A stretch of DNA of 64,000 bases from Psychrobacter sanguinis (GCF_020736705.1 NZ_CP085990.1:2790001-2854000); one strand, 5' to 3'. Shown: positions 35,867 through 45,336, numbered from the stretch's first letter. A program made the numbers and translations. The notes: a model not told the origin generated them from the letters alone.

Positions 35867-37735
35867 TTATTTTAAGTATTTGGCAATAATGGAGTCAGCA
35901 GACTTGTCTACCCACCAATAATCAATACCCAGCGCATTATCAGGTAACGTTTGATTGTGACGATACTTGTCCCAGTAAACTACGCGAGTACTGGTAGAAC
36001 CATACATCGGTACCATGTAATACCCCGCCCTTAATAGGCGATCTAATACCTTAGTATAAAGCACAATCTCTTCTCTATTGTCCGCTTTAATCAGCTTGGA
36101 AATGACGGCATCAATGGCTTCATTTTTTATGCCACTATAGTTCTGGTTGCCTTGTTCCTCTGCCGCCTGACTGCCCCACATATAACTTTGTTCAGAGCCG
36201 GGCGACGTACTTTGCGGAAACCCCGCAATGATCATGTCGTAGTCAAATCGTCTTAGACGCTCTAAATATTGCGGGCTATCTACTTGTCTAATTGAAGCAT
36301 CAAAGCCTAATTTTTTTAAATTACGCACATACGGTAACAGCACCCGAGTCATTTTGTCATCGGCTATCAAGATTTCAAACTTGGCCCGATGACCATCTGG
36401 CTGATATAACGCCATATCTTTGTAATAAAATCCCGCTTGTAGGAGTTTTTTTCTGGCACTGAGTAAGGCTTGACGGTTATACCCCTTACCATCTGACTTA
36501 GGAAGATGCCAATTCGCCACTGCCGCTTGTCTTTGAATAGGGTCAAGCTTTGGTAATAACGGCTTTAATACTGCATACTCTTCTGCATTAGGGGTTCCTG
36601 TAGCAGCAAGCTCTGAGCCATGAAAATAACTGTCTAATCGCTCGTATTGATTATAAAACAAAGTGTTATTCATCAGCTCAAAGTCAAAGGCTTCAGTCAT
36701 TGCTTGACGCACCCGGATGTCTGAGAAAATCTTATGGCGCAAATTCATGACCAAGGCCTGCATAGGCACAGGATTTTTAGTCACAATGGCTTCTTTTTTA
36801 ATCATCCCAGCTTTGGCAGCGGGAAAATTATAAGCGGTGGTCCATTTTCGAGCCGAGCTTTCTTGTCGAAAATGATACTGACCGACTTTAAACCCCTCTA
36901 AAGCAATTTCATCACTGCCGTAGTAAATGTATTTAATATAGTCAAAATTGAAGCGACCCTTATTAGCCATAACTTGCTGGCCCCAGTAATTAGGGTCACG
37001 CTTATAAGTCACACTGCGTCCCTGCTCGACAGCATAAAGCTGATAAGGGCCACTGCCCATCAAAGGTGTCAGACTTAATTTTTCAAAATCTTTTTCTATA
37101 GAAGACTGTTTAAAAACAGGGAACTGCCCTACCGTTAACAAAATCTCTTTATTTTCTGCAGATTTAAAGTGAAATTTGACTCTGTATTTGTCAATAACTT
37201 CCACTTTATCTACGCCAGACAGATAACTACGAACCTGCATCAGCCCTTTATTTAAATAGGCATCAAAAGTCGCTTTTACATCATTACCGGTAACTGGACT
37301 TCCGTCCCAGAACTTTGCTTTGGGATTGATATGATAAATAATCCAGCTGGTATCCTCGGGATCATAAGTGACTTTTTCCGCCAGCTGTGGATACATGACA
37401 AATGACTCATTTAAAGAGCCGGTTAACAAAGTATCATACATATAGTCAGTACCACTCATGGCGAGACCGGTGGTCATCCATGGATTGGCACTGTTAAATG
37501 TACCCAGTGCCGATAGCGATAATGTACCGCCTTTGGGTGCCATAGGATTGGCATAAGGTAAGTAAGGCGCATTAATATAACGCGCCTCACTATTGTGACC
37601 GATTGCAGTAACTGTAATGGGCTTTGCCACAGCACCTGGATTTAAACCAATTAGCACACCCGCCAGCAGGCTTGTGGCCCAAAAAGAGGTCTGTTTTTTA
37701 GAAGCTCGTTTTATGAAAAAAAAGCTACTCTTCAT
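35867..37735 (-). CDS. yejA: Peptide-binding protein YejA (extracellular solute-binding, family 5)
   Basis: The start is placed at 37735 (M-K-S-S-F-F-F) because a perfect AGGAGGT lies five bases upstream; the frame stays open to 37801. The 622-residue product has a Lys/Arg-rich N-region, a hydrophobic core (about residues 18-35) and an A-V-A-K-P-type cleavage site. The mature part is a SBP_bac_5 fold typical of YejA/OppA and should deliver oligopeptides to the YejBE permease. It is the first gene of the yejA-gloB-yejB-yejE run. Peptide specificity is unknown. Confidence 0.88.
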   Translation of the reverse strand: MKSSFFFIKRASKKQTSFWATSLLAGVLIGLNPGAVAKPITVTAIGHNSEARYINAPYLPYANPMAPKGGTLSLSALGTFNSANPWMTTGLAMSGTDYMYDTLLTGSLNESFVMYPQLAEKVTYDPEDTSWIIYHINPKAKFWDGSPVTGNDVKATFDAYLNKGLMQVRSYLSGVDKVEVIDKYRVKFHFKSAENKEILLTVGQFPVFKQSSIEKDFEKLSLTPLMGSGPYQLYAVEQGRSVTYKRDPNYWGQQVMANKGRFNFDYIKYIYYGSDEIALEGFKVGQYHFRQESSARKWTTAYNFPAAKAGMIKKEAIVTKNPVPMQALVMNLRHKIFSDIRVRQAMTEAFDFELMNNTLFYNQYERLDSYFHGSELAATGTPNAEEYAVLKPLLPKLDPIQRQAAVANWHLPKSDGKGYNRQALLSARKKLLQAGFYYKDMALYQPDGHRAKFEILIADDKMTRVLLPYVRNLKKLGFDASIRQVDSPQYLERLRRFDYDMIIAGFPQSTSPGSEQSYMWGSQAAEEQGNQNYSGIKNEAIDAVISKLIKADNREEIVLYTKVLDRLLRAGYYMVPMYGSTSTRVVYWDKYRHNQTLPDNALGIDYWWVDKSADSIIAKYLK

Positions 37736-37825
37736 TTCGACCTCCTTCTTTGTCGTCAATCTTATGTTATCGTCAATCCAAGTATTGGGATAGTCGCTCA
37801 TCGTTTACTGGTTATGAGGACTAGA

Positions 37826-38974
37826 TTAAGCGTGTTTGCTCGCAAACTCATTCATAAAGTCGCACAAAGCCTGAACTGACTCTAGGCTAACCGCATTATA
37901 AATGCTAGCTCGCATACCGCCCACATCACGGTGACCTTTTAGATTTAATAGACCGGCTTGTTCAGCCTCGGCTAAAAACTGACCATCTAGACTGCTGTCT
38001 TTCAAAGTAAACGGCACGTTCATGATTGAGCGGTAGTTAACGTCGACTTTGTTGCTGTAAAAATCGCTTTCATCAATTGTTTTGTATAACAATTCAGCTT
38101 TTTGACGGTTTGTTTTTGCAATAACTTCTAGACCACCTCGCTGCTCTAGCCATTCAAATACTAGACCCGCTAAATACCATGAATAAGTTGCTGGCGTATT
38201 CAACATAGACTCTTTAGCCGCCTGATTGGCATAGTCTAGTAACGCGGGACACCAAGCACTGGCTTTACCAATCAGATCTTCACGGATAATAACGATAACT
38301 AGACCGGCTGGACCAATATTCTTCTGTGCTCCAGCATAAATCATACCAAACTTAGACACATCAATAGGCTCAGACAAGATGCAAGAAGACATGTCAGCTA
38401 TGAGTGGAGCGTCTACTTCAGGTGGCTGAAAAATCTGCACCCCATGGATGGTTTCGTTGGCACAATAATGGAAATACTCAGCGCCTTCTGTTAGTTGCCA
38501 CTCACTTTGCTCAGGGACAGTAGTAAAGCCTGACGCTTTACTAGTTGCCACTTCATTAACCTCACCTAAGCCTAAGTCCGCATAGCGTTTGGCTTCTTTA
38601 ATGGCTTTTCCTGACCAAGCGCCTGTGGTTAAATAATCAGCTTTACCGTTATTGGTTTCATTGGCTAATAAGTTTAGGGGAATGGCAGAAAATTGAAACG
38701 TTGCCCCACCCTGTAAAAAAAGCACTTTATAATTGTCAGGGATTTGCATTAGACGTCGCAAGCTACTTTCAGCGGCTTCCGCTACTTTGATATAGTCTGA
38801 ACTGCGGTGGCTCATCTCCATGATAGAGACGCCTTTACCTTGCCAGTCTAGCATTTCAGCTTGTGCTTTTAACAAGACCTCAGTGGGTAAAGAAGCCGGT
38901 CCGGCACAAAAATTATGCAAACGATGTAAAGGAGCGTCGGTTTTTAAATTAGCGGCTGCAGTTTCTTGATTCAT
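37826..38974 (-). CDS. serC: Phosphoserine aminotransferase
   Basis: This pyridoxal-phosphate enzyme makes O-phosphoserine (serine route) and 4-phosphohydroxythreonine (pyridoxal route). The start at 38974 has TAGGA upstream; an in-frame ATG 18 bases earlier is less likely. The 382-residue protein begins with F-C-A-G-P-A-S-L-P and has the PLP Lys in Y-A-G-A-Q-K-N-I-G-P-A-G. The motif M-E-M-S-H-R-S matches the family. It ends about 90 bases before the likely yejA start at 37735; the two may share a transcript. Confidence 0.95.
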   Translation of the reverse strand: MNQETAAANLKTDAPLHRLHNFCAGPASLPTEVLLKAQAEMLDWQGKGVSIMEMSHRSSDYIKVAEAAESSLRRLMQIPDNYKVLFLQGGATFQFSAIPLNLLANETNNGKADYLTTGAWSGKAIKEAKRYADLGLGEVNEVATSKASGFTTVPEQSEWQLTEGAEYFHYCANETIHGVQIFQPPEVDAPLIADMSSCILSEPIDVSKFGMIYAGAQKNIGPAGLVIVIIREDLIGKASAWCPALLDYANQAAKESMLNTPATYSWYLAGLVFEWLEQRGGLEVIAKTNRQKAELLYKTIDESDFYSNKVDVNYRSIMNVPFTLKDSSLDGQFLAEAEQAGLLNLKGHRDVGGMRASIYNAVSLESVQALCDFMNEFASKHA

Positions 38975-39155
38975 AATTGTCCTACAAAACATTAAAGTGA
39001 TTGGGATACAGCATTGTCAGGGTAAACTACCTAAGTATAATACAATTACTAAGCCAATAAACACTGTTAACTGACTCAGTATTTACAACAGCATTAATAA
39101 CACAAAGAACTTAATTTACAATATTCGATTTTTAAAACCCTACTTATAATAAGGG

Positions 39156-40085
39156 TTAAATGTTTTGTGCTTGATTGAGAACTTGCCATAATTGCTTTTT
39201 CAAGCCACTGTCTTCTAGCATTTCTATCAAATACGGTACTTTCTCAAGCTGAGGATGCTCGATACCTTGAGGCATAGGGGTTAAAGCGGCAACCTTAATC
39301 TCATGATTTTTGGCTAAGCTGAATATAAAACCGGCCACGCTGGCGTTCGCTGATTCTTTGTCACTAATCTCTGGACAAATTGGAAACTTTAACAATTGTG
39401 GGCTGATAGACAATCCGCTTAATATATTTTCCCACAGCCTTAAAGTATTTTCGTCTCTAAAGACGCTGACATCTGCAAGCAGTACCCAGTCTTTAAAGTG
39501 AGCCCCTATTACTTCAAAAGGCGCTACCTGCTCCAAGCTATCTGCTAGGTTGACTTTTAGTTGAGTGCTCTTATTTTCAGAAGCATCAAACTTTTGTTTT
39601 AAGGCTTGTATAGGATCATTATTGACGGTTTGGTTTTCAGATATTGCGGAGGATTTTTGCGCCTTATCATTATCCAGTGCCGCAGTAGTTTGATCTTGAT
39701 CTGGACCAACTACCGCTTTCGTTGGAACGGCTACTGGGCTTTGAAGTTGTGCCTCTGAAGATACGTTACCAACCTCTTTAGCACCCTCTACAGTCACTTG
39801 ATCTACGCCAGTCTCGCTCATTAGCGCTTGCAAGCTTTGTAGCTGCGCCTCGCTATTTGCCTTGTGCTGCTCAGCAAACGTTTGGTAATCAACCTTTATG
39901 GTAGCACAATCACGTTGCACCCAAATATCGAGCCCCATCATCGCCAATATTTGTCTTTGTTGAACCAATAAAGCAGGCATCGTACTACCGTCTGAGTGCT
40001 GATTATTAGACAGCCCGTTGGCCACAAAGTCAGATTTTATAGGCGGTGTCGGGGGACGAGTGAGGTGCGGGTTTTCAGAGGTCAT
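39156..40085 (-). CDS. Hypothetical protein, candidate divergent DNA polymerase III psi subunit
   Basis: This 309-residue protein has no annotated-looking family at first sight. It has three parts: an N-terminal R-Q-I-L-A-M-M-G-L-D-I-W helix (about 44-56), a long polar linker with Gln-rich and Glu/Val-rich segments (about 60-175), and a C-terminal globular part. The N-terminal helix resembles the Q-L-x-L-G-I-x-x-W start of HolD. The C-terminal part (W-V-L-L-A-D, the S-G-L-S-I-S-P helix, and the final P-Y-L-I-E-M-L to K-K-Q-L-W-Q-V-L) follows the layout of E. coli psi. That is by-eye homology. The linker makes it about twice the length of psi (137). It lies upstream of serC. Confidence 0.45.
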   Translation of the reverse strand: MTSENPHLTRPPTPPIKSDFVANGLSNNQHSDGSTMPALLVQQRQILAMMGLDIWVQRDCATIKVDYQTFAEQHKANSEAQLQSLQALMSETGVDQVTVEGAKEVGNVSSEAQLQSPVAVPTKAVVGPDQDQTTAALDNDKAQKSSAISENQTVNNDPIQALKQKFDASENKSTQLKVNLADSLEQVAPFEVIGAHFKDWVLLADVSVFRDENTLRLWENILSGLSISPQLLKFPICPEISDKESANASVAGFIFSLAKNHEIKVAALTPMPQGIEHPQLEKVPYLIEMLEDSGLKKQLWQVLNQAQNI

Positions 40086-40505
40086 AGTATTTTAATAATT
40101 AATTAATAGTGTTTTAATGATTGGTAGTATTTAGCTTTTAGGGTTTGGCAATATTTTAACAGTACACGATTTCTAAAGGTTAACTACGGAGTGTTTGTTT
40201 TTAAAACGATCGCTTTTAAGATAATCGTTTTCAAAACAAGGGTTTTTAATGAGATTGTTTGTGAGCTTATTAGCTAAGAGCAATACTCTATATTGATGAG
40301 AAAGATAAGAAGTTAGCTAGGGTCAGTCTAACAAATATCAAGGCAAATCTCGATGTTATTTTAGCCGCTAAATACACTGCTCTATTAAAAACTTAGTGCA
40401 AAAACTGAAATTAACAGACAAATAAAAACCCGATACCCAACCACATGTCCGCTTTTGCGTCACACAATTGGATATCAGGTTTCTTATAATACTTTGCTGG
40501 GTAGT
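40086..40505. other. 420-base gap between the psi-like gene and metQ
   Basis: The right part contains a probable metNIQ terminator. The left part should hold the promoter of the psi-like gene and has a run of TTTTAAAACGATCG/ATAATCGTTTTC inverted words around 40200-40240. No gene was recognised. Confidence 0.4.
40427..40481 (-). terminator. Possible metNIQ terminator
   Basis: AACCCGATACCCAA and TTGGATATCAGGTT form an imperfect stem. On the minus strand it is followed by TTTTTATTT. It lies shortly past the metQ stop. The loop is long (27 bases), which lowers confidence. Confidence 0.45.
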
Positions 40506-41408
40506 TTACTTAGCAGCGGTATCTGCTGCAGCGCCTTGCTCTTCACCCCAAATTTTAGGATATTTGTAGCCTGGGAAAGATTTATGCGCATACGCTTTAA
40601 AGCTGTCTGAGTTATAAGCATCTGTTACATCTTTAACCCATTTAGCATCTTTATCTGCGGTTTTAACTGCTGACCAGTTCACGTAAGCAAAGCTTGCTTC
40701 TTGGTATAATGCTTCTGTTAACTTGATACCAGAATCGGTGGCATAGTTACCATTGATAATCGCAAAATCTACTTCATCACGAGCACGTGGCAACTGAGCC
40801 GCTTCAAGCTCAACGATATCAATATTCATTGGGTTAGTAGCGATATCAGACTTAGAAGCCGTTAATGGGTCAACATTGTCTTTCAAGGTAATCCAACCTA
40901 GATCATTCATCATAACTAAGGCACGTGCAAAGTTACTTGGATCATTTGGTGCAGAAACCTTCATGCCATTATAAGCTTCTTCTAAAGTCTTTTTCTTACC
41001 ACTATAAACACCTAACGGCGCTGTTGGCACTTGGAAAACTTCGACTAGATCTAAGTTATTCTCAGCTTTAAAGGTGTCTAAGTAAGGCTTGTGTTGGAAA
41101 ATGTTGATATCCAAATCACCTTCCGCCAATGCTAAGTTAGGACGAACATAGTCAGTAAAAGTAGTTAGCTTAACCGTATAGCCTTTCGCTTCAAGCTCAC
41201 CCTTTACTTGGTCACGTACCATATCGGCGAAATCACCTTCAGTAGTACCGATAACAATGGTTTTCTTCTCTTCAGTAGCCGCTGCATTGCTATCCGCTTT
41301 AGCCGTCTCTTCATTAGCACTGTTATTACAGCCTACTAACACAAGACCTGAAATACCCGCTACCGCAGCAGCTGCTAGAATCTGTTTACGAATTTCAACT
41401 ATCTTCAT
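40506..41408 (-). CDS. metQ: D-methionine-binding lipoprotein MetQ
   Basis: This NlpA-type substrate-binding lipoprotein has 300 residues. The signal peptide ends at the lipobox L-V-G-C, and the mature part begins with polar N/S/A/E residues. The fold motif is T-T-E-G-D-F-A-D-M and later P-N-D-P-S-N-F-A-R-A-L. It binds methionine and hands it to MetNI. It follows metI after 232 bases on the same strand, completing metN-metI-metQ. Confidence 0.93.
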   Translation of the reverse strand: MKIVEIRKQILAAAAVAGISGLVLVGCNNSANEETAKADSNAAATEEKKTIVIGTTEGDFADMVRDQVKGELEAKGYTVKLTTFTDYVRPNLALAEGDLDINIFQHKPYLDTFKAENNLDLVEVFQVPTAPLGVYSGKKKTLEEAYNGMKVSAPNDPSNFARALVMMNDLGWITLKDNVDPLTASKSDIATNPMNIDIVELEAAQLPRARDEVDFAIINGNYATDSGIKLTEALYQEASFAYVNWSAVKTADKDAKWVKDVTDAYNSDSFKAYAHKSFPGYKYPKIWGEEQGAAADTAAK

Positions 41409-41640
41409 GGATCAATCCTTAAAATAAAAAGGGGATTTCTAACACACAATGTTGTTAAAAAATTTCTCTAGGGTTGAAAATGTTACTGTAGCATAAAATA
41501 TTGTTACGACAGTTTATAACTCACATTCTAACCGATAAATTCAAACCTCTACATGAAACTTTTGGCAGTGCTTATGAATTAAATTCATTAAGCAGGCATC
41601 GACTTGGCTAATCAACAAGCTTATCCATGTTGTCACTGGA

Positions 41641-42324
41641 TTAGCGCTTGTCCAATTTGGCAGCGAGTAAATTACCAATGCCTTGAATGCCTACGACCAT
41701 GATAGATAGCATGATCACGATAAAGATCATGACTTCTGTCTGATAACGGTAATAGCCGTAACGAATGGCCAAGTCACCCAGACCACCACCGCCAATCATA
41801 CCGGCCGCAGCTGAATACGAGAGCAAGCTAATACACAAGATGGTTACTGACAACACCAAACCTGAACGGGCTTCAGTTAATAATACCTTGATAATGGTAA
41901 ATGGGCTGGCACCCATTGATTCAGTGGCTTCCACGATACCGCGTGGCACTTCTCGTAAATTTTGCTCTACCAAGCGTGCGAAATAAAACGAGCCTGCCAA
42001 TGCCAATACCAATGACGCCGCTACCGGTCCAATACTGGTACCAATCAAAGTTTTGGTAAACGGACTCATCGCAATCATCAAAATAACAAAAGGGAATGCC
42101 CGCATAAAGTTGGTTATGCCGCCTAATAAGGCATACAGAGGCTTGTTTTGTAATAACTGTTTGTCACTGGACAAAAATAAGAAAATCCCGAACAAACCGC
42201 CAATAATAATAGCGGCAACGGTAGAGATACCCATCATCACAAACGTATCAATTGTCGCTTGCCAAATTTCACTACGAAGTTCCCATAGGCGGGCCGTGGC
42301 ATCGTTATAACTCATTGCTAGCAT
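41641..42324 (-). CDS. metI: Methionine ABC transporter permease MetI
   Basis: This 227-residue inner-membrane permease has five helices and the E-A-x3-G contact loop (V-E-A-T-E-S-M-G-A-S-P). The GCG start region M-L-A-M-S-Y offers two ATG codons; the first, at 42324, has AGAGGA seven bases upstream. It begins three bases after the metN stop, so the two genes are translationally close. Confidence 0.94.
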   Translation of the reverse strand: MLAMSYNDATARLWELRSEIWQATIDTFVMMGISTVAAIIIGGLFGIFLFLSSDKQLLQNKPLYALLGGITNFMRAFPFVILMIAMSPFTKTLIGTSIGPVAASLVLALAGSFYFARLVEQNLREVPRGIVEATESMGASPFTIIKVLLTEARSGLVLSVTILCISLLSYSAAAGMIGGGGLGDLAIRYGYYRYQTEVMIFIVIMLSIMVVGIQGIGNLLAAKLDKR

Positions 42325-42327
42325 CTG

Positions 42328-43092
42328 TTAATCCTCTTGAACCAAGCCGCGGCCAACTTCAGTTTTGGCGATAATTTGACCGTCAATTATATCAGCGACC
42401 TCTAACAGATGACCTTGATGTAATAAAGCGGCACGATTACAAATACGGCGAATAACACTCATTTCGTGCGTCACTATAACGATGGTCACTCCTAATTTTT
42501 CATTCACTTCTTTTAAGGTGCTCAATAAAGCTCGTGTGGTTGACGGGTCTAGGGCACTGGTAGGCTCATCTGCTAGCAACACTTTTGGGTTTGGCGCAAT
42601 GGCGCGAGCAATACCAACACGCTGCTTTTGGCCACCTGATAACTGTGCGGGATAATGATTGGCTCTGTCAGTCAGATTGACGATCTCCAGACACTCCATG
42701 ACCCGCTCATAAATATTACCTTTGGCGTAACCTGATACTTTTAAATTGAAAGCGACGTTTTCAAAAACAGTTCTGTTAGACATTAAATTAAACTGCTGAA
42801 AGATCATACCCACATTGTGACGCGCGACTCGGAGCTGTTTTGGGTTTAAATCTGTCAAAACCTCGCCATCAATTGTCACGGTTCCCCCATCAGGGCGCTC
42901 AAGTAAATTCATTAAACGCAACAAGGTGGATTTACCTGCACCTGAGTATCCCATTAAGCCAAAGATTTCTCCTTGTTTAACGGTCAATGAAATAGGCTCG
43001 ACAGCAGTAAACCAATGGGTTTTACCATCCTTTTGAGTCTGGAATTTTTTGTATACTTGATCTAGAACAATCATATCGCTCATGGTAGTCAT
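42328..43092 (-). CDS. metN: Methionine ABC transporter ATPase MetN
   Basis: This ATPase of 254 residues has G-Y-S-G-A-G-K-S-T, the L-S-G-G-Q-K-Q-R signature and V-L-L-A-D-E-P-T-S-A-L-D. It powers methionine uptake through MetI. The usual C-terminal ACT-type regulatory domain (NIL domain, about 100 residues) of E. coli MetN is missing, as the protein stops near residue 254 right after the ATPase domain. It may therefore lack methionine feedback inhibition. It is the first gene of the metNIQ run. Confidence 0.93.
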   Translation of the reverse strand: MTTMSDMIVLDQVYKKFQTQKDGKTHWFTAVEPISLTVKQGEIFGLMGYSGAGKSTLLRLMNLLERPDGGTVTIDGEVLTDLNPKQLRVARHNVGMIFQQFNLMSNRTVFENVAFNLKVSGYAKGNIYERVMECLEIVNLTDRANHYPAQLSGGQKQRVGIARAIAPNPKVLLADEPTSALDPSTTRALLSTLKEVNEKLGVTIVIVTHEMSVIRRICNRAALLHQGHLLEVADIIDGQIIAKTEVGRGLVQED

Positions 43093-43336
43093 CTTGAGTT
43101 ACGGTTTACAGCTTTAGAAGTTACACTGAAGTTAAAGAAAACACAGTCTGAGAGGTACTGTAATGAAAATTACAAAGCGCAGTAATATAGCATATTGCAC
43201 TGTCTATGGCATCTACTTATCCAAACAAATCCCATGCTTAACCAGAATATCTAAATTCATTTCGCTAATTAAACACCCCTTATTTCAAGGCAGCATTTCT
43301 TAAAACAGCCTTTATTTGTGAAGTAGTTATTGCCTA

Positions 43337-43543
43337 TCAACGTCTGAATAAATTTAACAGGATGCTCAGTACCACACTCACTACTATCATAGTAACAATA
43401 GGAAAATAGACACGTGTGTTCCCAGATTCATAGCGAATATCGCCGGGTAATTTACCAAACCAAGAAAAAGCACTTGGAAAAACAGTCCATATTACCCCTA
43501 GAACGACCAACACCACCCCTAACATAATTAAAATCTTTGACAT
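43337..43543 (-). CDS. DUF2905 small membrane protein
   Basis: The start at 43543 (M-S-K-I-L-I) is chosen because AAAGGAG lies seven bases upstream; the frame continues 28 codons further without a site. The 68-residue product has two hydrophobic helices joined by a loop with F-G-K-L-P-G-D-I-R-Y, the signature of DUF2905. It sits in the inner membrane; its function is unknown. The gene lies alone upstream of, and divergent from, purD. Confidence 0.85.
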   Translation of the reverse strand: MSKILIMLGVVLVVLGVIWTVFPSAFSWFGKLPGDIRYESGNTRVYFPIVTMIVVSVVLSILLNLFRR

Positions 43544-43851
43544 AAAACCGCTCCTTTCGATAAAAATAGAATATATTTCATTATTCATGCTAGTTTGTTT
43601 TGCCGATTTAACATTGATATTCTTCAATTAAACAGCCATAACCCACATAGGTGACAACAAACCTGCCCCAAACTGGCAGATTTTGATAAAATGATTTCAA
43701 TTATCACATATACTGTGTGTCAATTTATGTGGTGTCTTTTTATATGGCCACTTTTTTAGGTTGTCATTTTCTATATTTACGCTATTAAATGGCATATTTT
43801 GAATTATTTTCCCATTAATCAACATACCTCATTAAGCTTACAAGGATATAT
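43544..43851. other. 308-base divergent gap between DUF2905 gene and purD
   Basis: The gap holds the promoters of both genes. A candidate purD promoter is described separately. No clear PurR-type operator was recognised. Confidence 0.4.
43761..43788 (+). promoter_or_regulatory. Candidate purD promoter
   Basis: TTGTCA and TATTAA are separated by 16 bases, about 65 bases before the purD start. Both boxes are imperfect. Confidence 0.35.
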
Positions 43852-45132
43852 ATGAATATTTTAATTATTGGATCAGGTGGTCGTGAGCATGCATTGGCTT
43901 GGCAATGTGCTAAAGATACAGATGTGCAAACCGTGTATGTTGCTAACGGCAACGCTGGCACTAATCTTGAACCAAAATGTGAAAATATTGACCTTGATAC
44001 CACTGACCATGAAGCGGTAATTGCTTTTTGTGGTCAAAATAAGGTGGAGCTTATTGTTGTAGGTCCTGAGGCACCGCTAGTAGCAGGTTTAGTTGATGAC
44101 TGCCGAAAAGCAAATATCGCAACTTGGGGTCCCACTCAATACTGTGCTCAGCTTGAAGGCTCTAAGACCTTTGCTAAAGAATTCATGCAAGCCAACAATA
44201 TCCCTACCGCAAAATATGAAGCTTTCACTGACATAAAAGCAGCCAAAGCGTATGTCAGCGAGAATGGTGCGCCTATCGTGGTTAAAGCAGATGGTCTTGC
44301 TGCCGGTAAAGGCGTCATTGTAGCTGAGACTATTGCACAAGCTCACACTGCTATTGAAGATATGCTTGGTGATAATAAGTTTGGTGATGCAGGAAGCCGT
44401 GTTGTTATTGAGCAATTCTTACAAGGTGAAGAAGCCAGCTTTATTTGTATGATTGATGGCGACAATATCTTACCAATGGCCACCAGCCAAGACCACAAAC
44501 GCGTTGGTGAAGGTGACACTGGCCCTAACACCGGCGGCATGGGCGCTTACTCGCCAGCACCAGTGGTTACGGATGAGGTACATCAAAAAGTAATCGACCA
44601 AGTTATCCAACCTGTGGTGACAGCGATGAAAGAAGCCGGACATCCTTATACTGGATTTTTATATGCTGGCCTAATGATTGATGAGAAAAACGATCCGTAT
44701 GTTATCGAGTTTAATTGTCGTTTTGGTGACCCAGAAACTCAGCCTATTTTAATGCGTCTAAAAAGCTCACTGGTAAAACTTATCGAGCAAGGTATCTCTG
44801 GTAATTTGCCGAAAACTGCTGAGTGGGATGAACGTGCTGCGCTAGGCATTGTATTGGCATCAAAAGGCTATCCTGAAAGCTCCTCTAAAGGTGATGTGAT
44901 TACAGGCCTACCTGCTCTAGGCGGTGATGAAACCACCAAAGTATTCCATGCCGGCACCAAAACCGATGGCGAGCATGTGGTTACAGATGGCGGCCGTGTT
45001 CTTTGTGTGACCGCCTTAGGCGAGACCATTGCCGATGCACAGCAGGAAGCTTTAAAAGTAACCGCTTCTATCCAGTTTGACGGTGCTCACTATCGCCGTG
45101 ATATCGGTTACCGCGCGCTCAACCGTGGCTAA
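43852..45132 (+). CDS. purD: Phosphoribosylamine-glycine ligase
   Basis: PurD ligates glycine to phosphoribosylamine with ATP, the second step of de novo purine synthesis. The 426-residue protein has the N-terminal I-I-G-S-G-G-R-E-H-A-L, the ATP-grasp core with K-A-D-G-L-A-A-G-K-G, and the G-D-P-E-T-Q metal motif. It is followed by a terminator and by the 22-bp repeat array. purH is not in the window. Confidence 0.96.
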   Translation: MNILIIGSGGREHALAWQCAKDTDVQTVYVANGNAGTNLEPKCENIDLDTTDHEAVIAFCGQNKVELIVVGPEAPLVAGLVDDCRKANIATWGPTQYCAQLEGSKTFAKEFMQANNIPTAKYEAFTDIKAAKAYVSENGAPIVVKADGLAAGKGVIVAETIAQAHTAIEDMLGDNKFGDAGSRVVIEQFLQGEEASFICMIDGDNILPMATSQDHKRVGEGDTGPNTGGMGAYSPAPVVTDEVHQKVIDQVIQPVVTAMKEAGHPYTGFLYAGLMIDEKNDPYVIEFNCRFGDPETQPILMRLKSSLVKLIEQGISGNLPKTAEWDERAALGIVLASKGYPESSSKGDVITGLPALGGDETTKVFHAGTKTDGEHVVTDGGRVLCVTALGETIADAQQEALKVTASIQFDGAHYRRDIGYRALNRG

Positions 45133-45161
45133 TTAAGTTTAGGCTATACTTTGATTGCCAT

Positions 45162-45190
45162 AAGGCCTAATTTTAAAGATTGGGCCTTTT
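45162..45190 (+). terminator. purD terminator
   Basis: AAGGCCTAA pairs with TTGGGCCTT (one G-U) and is followed by a short T-run. It lies about 30 bases after the purD stop. Confidence 0.75.
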
Positions 45191-45204
45191 AAGACAAACA
45201 CTTT

Positions 45205-45336
45205 ATAGCACTAATCGTATCGGTGAATAGCATTAATCAAGTCGGTAAATAGCATTAATCAAGTCGGTAAATAGCATTAATCGCTTCAGTAAATAGCCTT
45301 AATCGCATCGGTAAATAGTACTAACCGCATCACTGA
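45205..45336. repeat. Six tandem 22-bp repeats
   Basis: Six units of exactly 22 bp follow one another without spacers, consensus ATAGCATTAATCGCATCGGTAA. Units 2 and 3 are identical, and the outer units diverge. The array lies between the purD terminator and the UbiB-family gene. The gap that contains it spans 45133-45586 and no other gene was recognised there. Confidence 0.92.

Noticed and set aside
45205..45336. The 22-bp repeats as a CRISPR array
   Set aside because: The units are directly joined with no spacers, and no cas genes are present.
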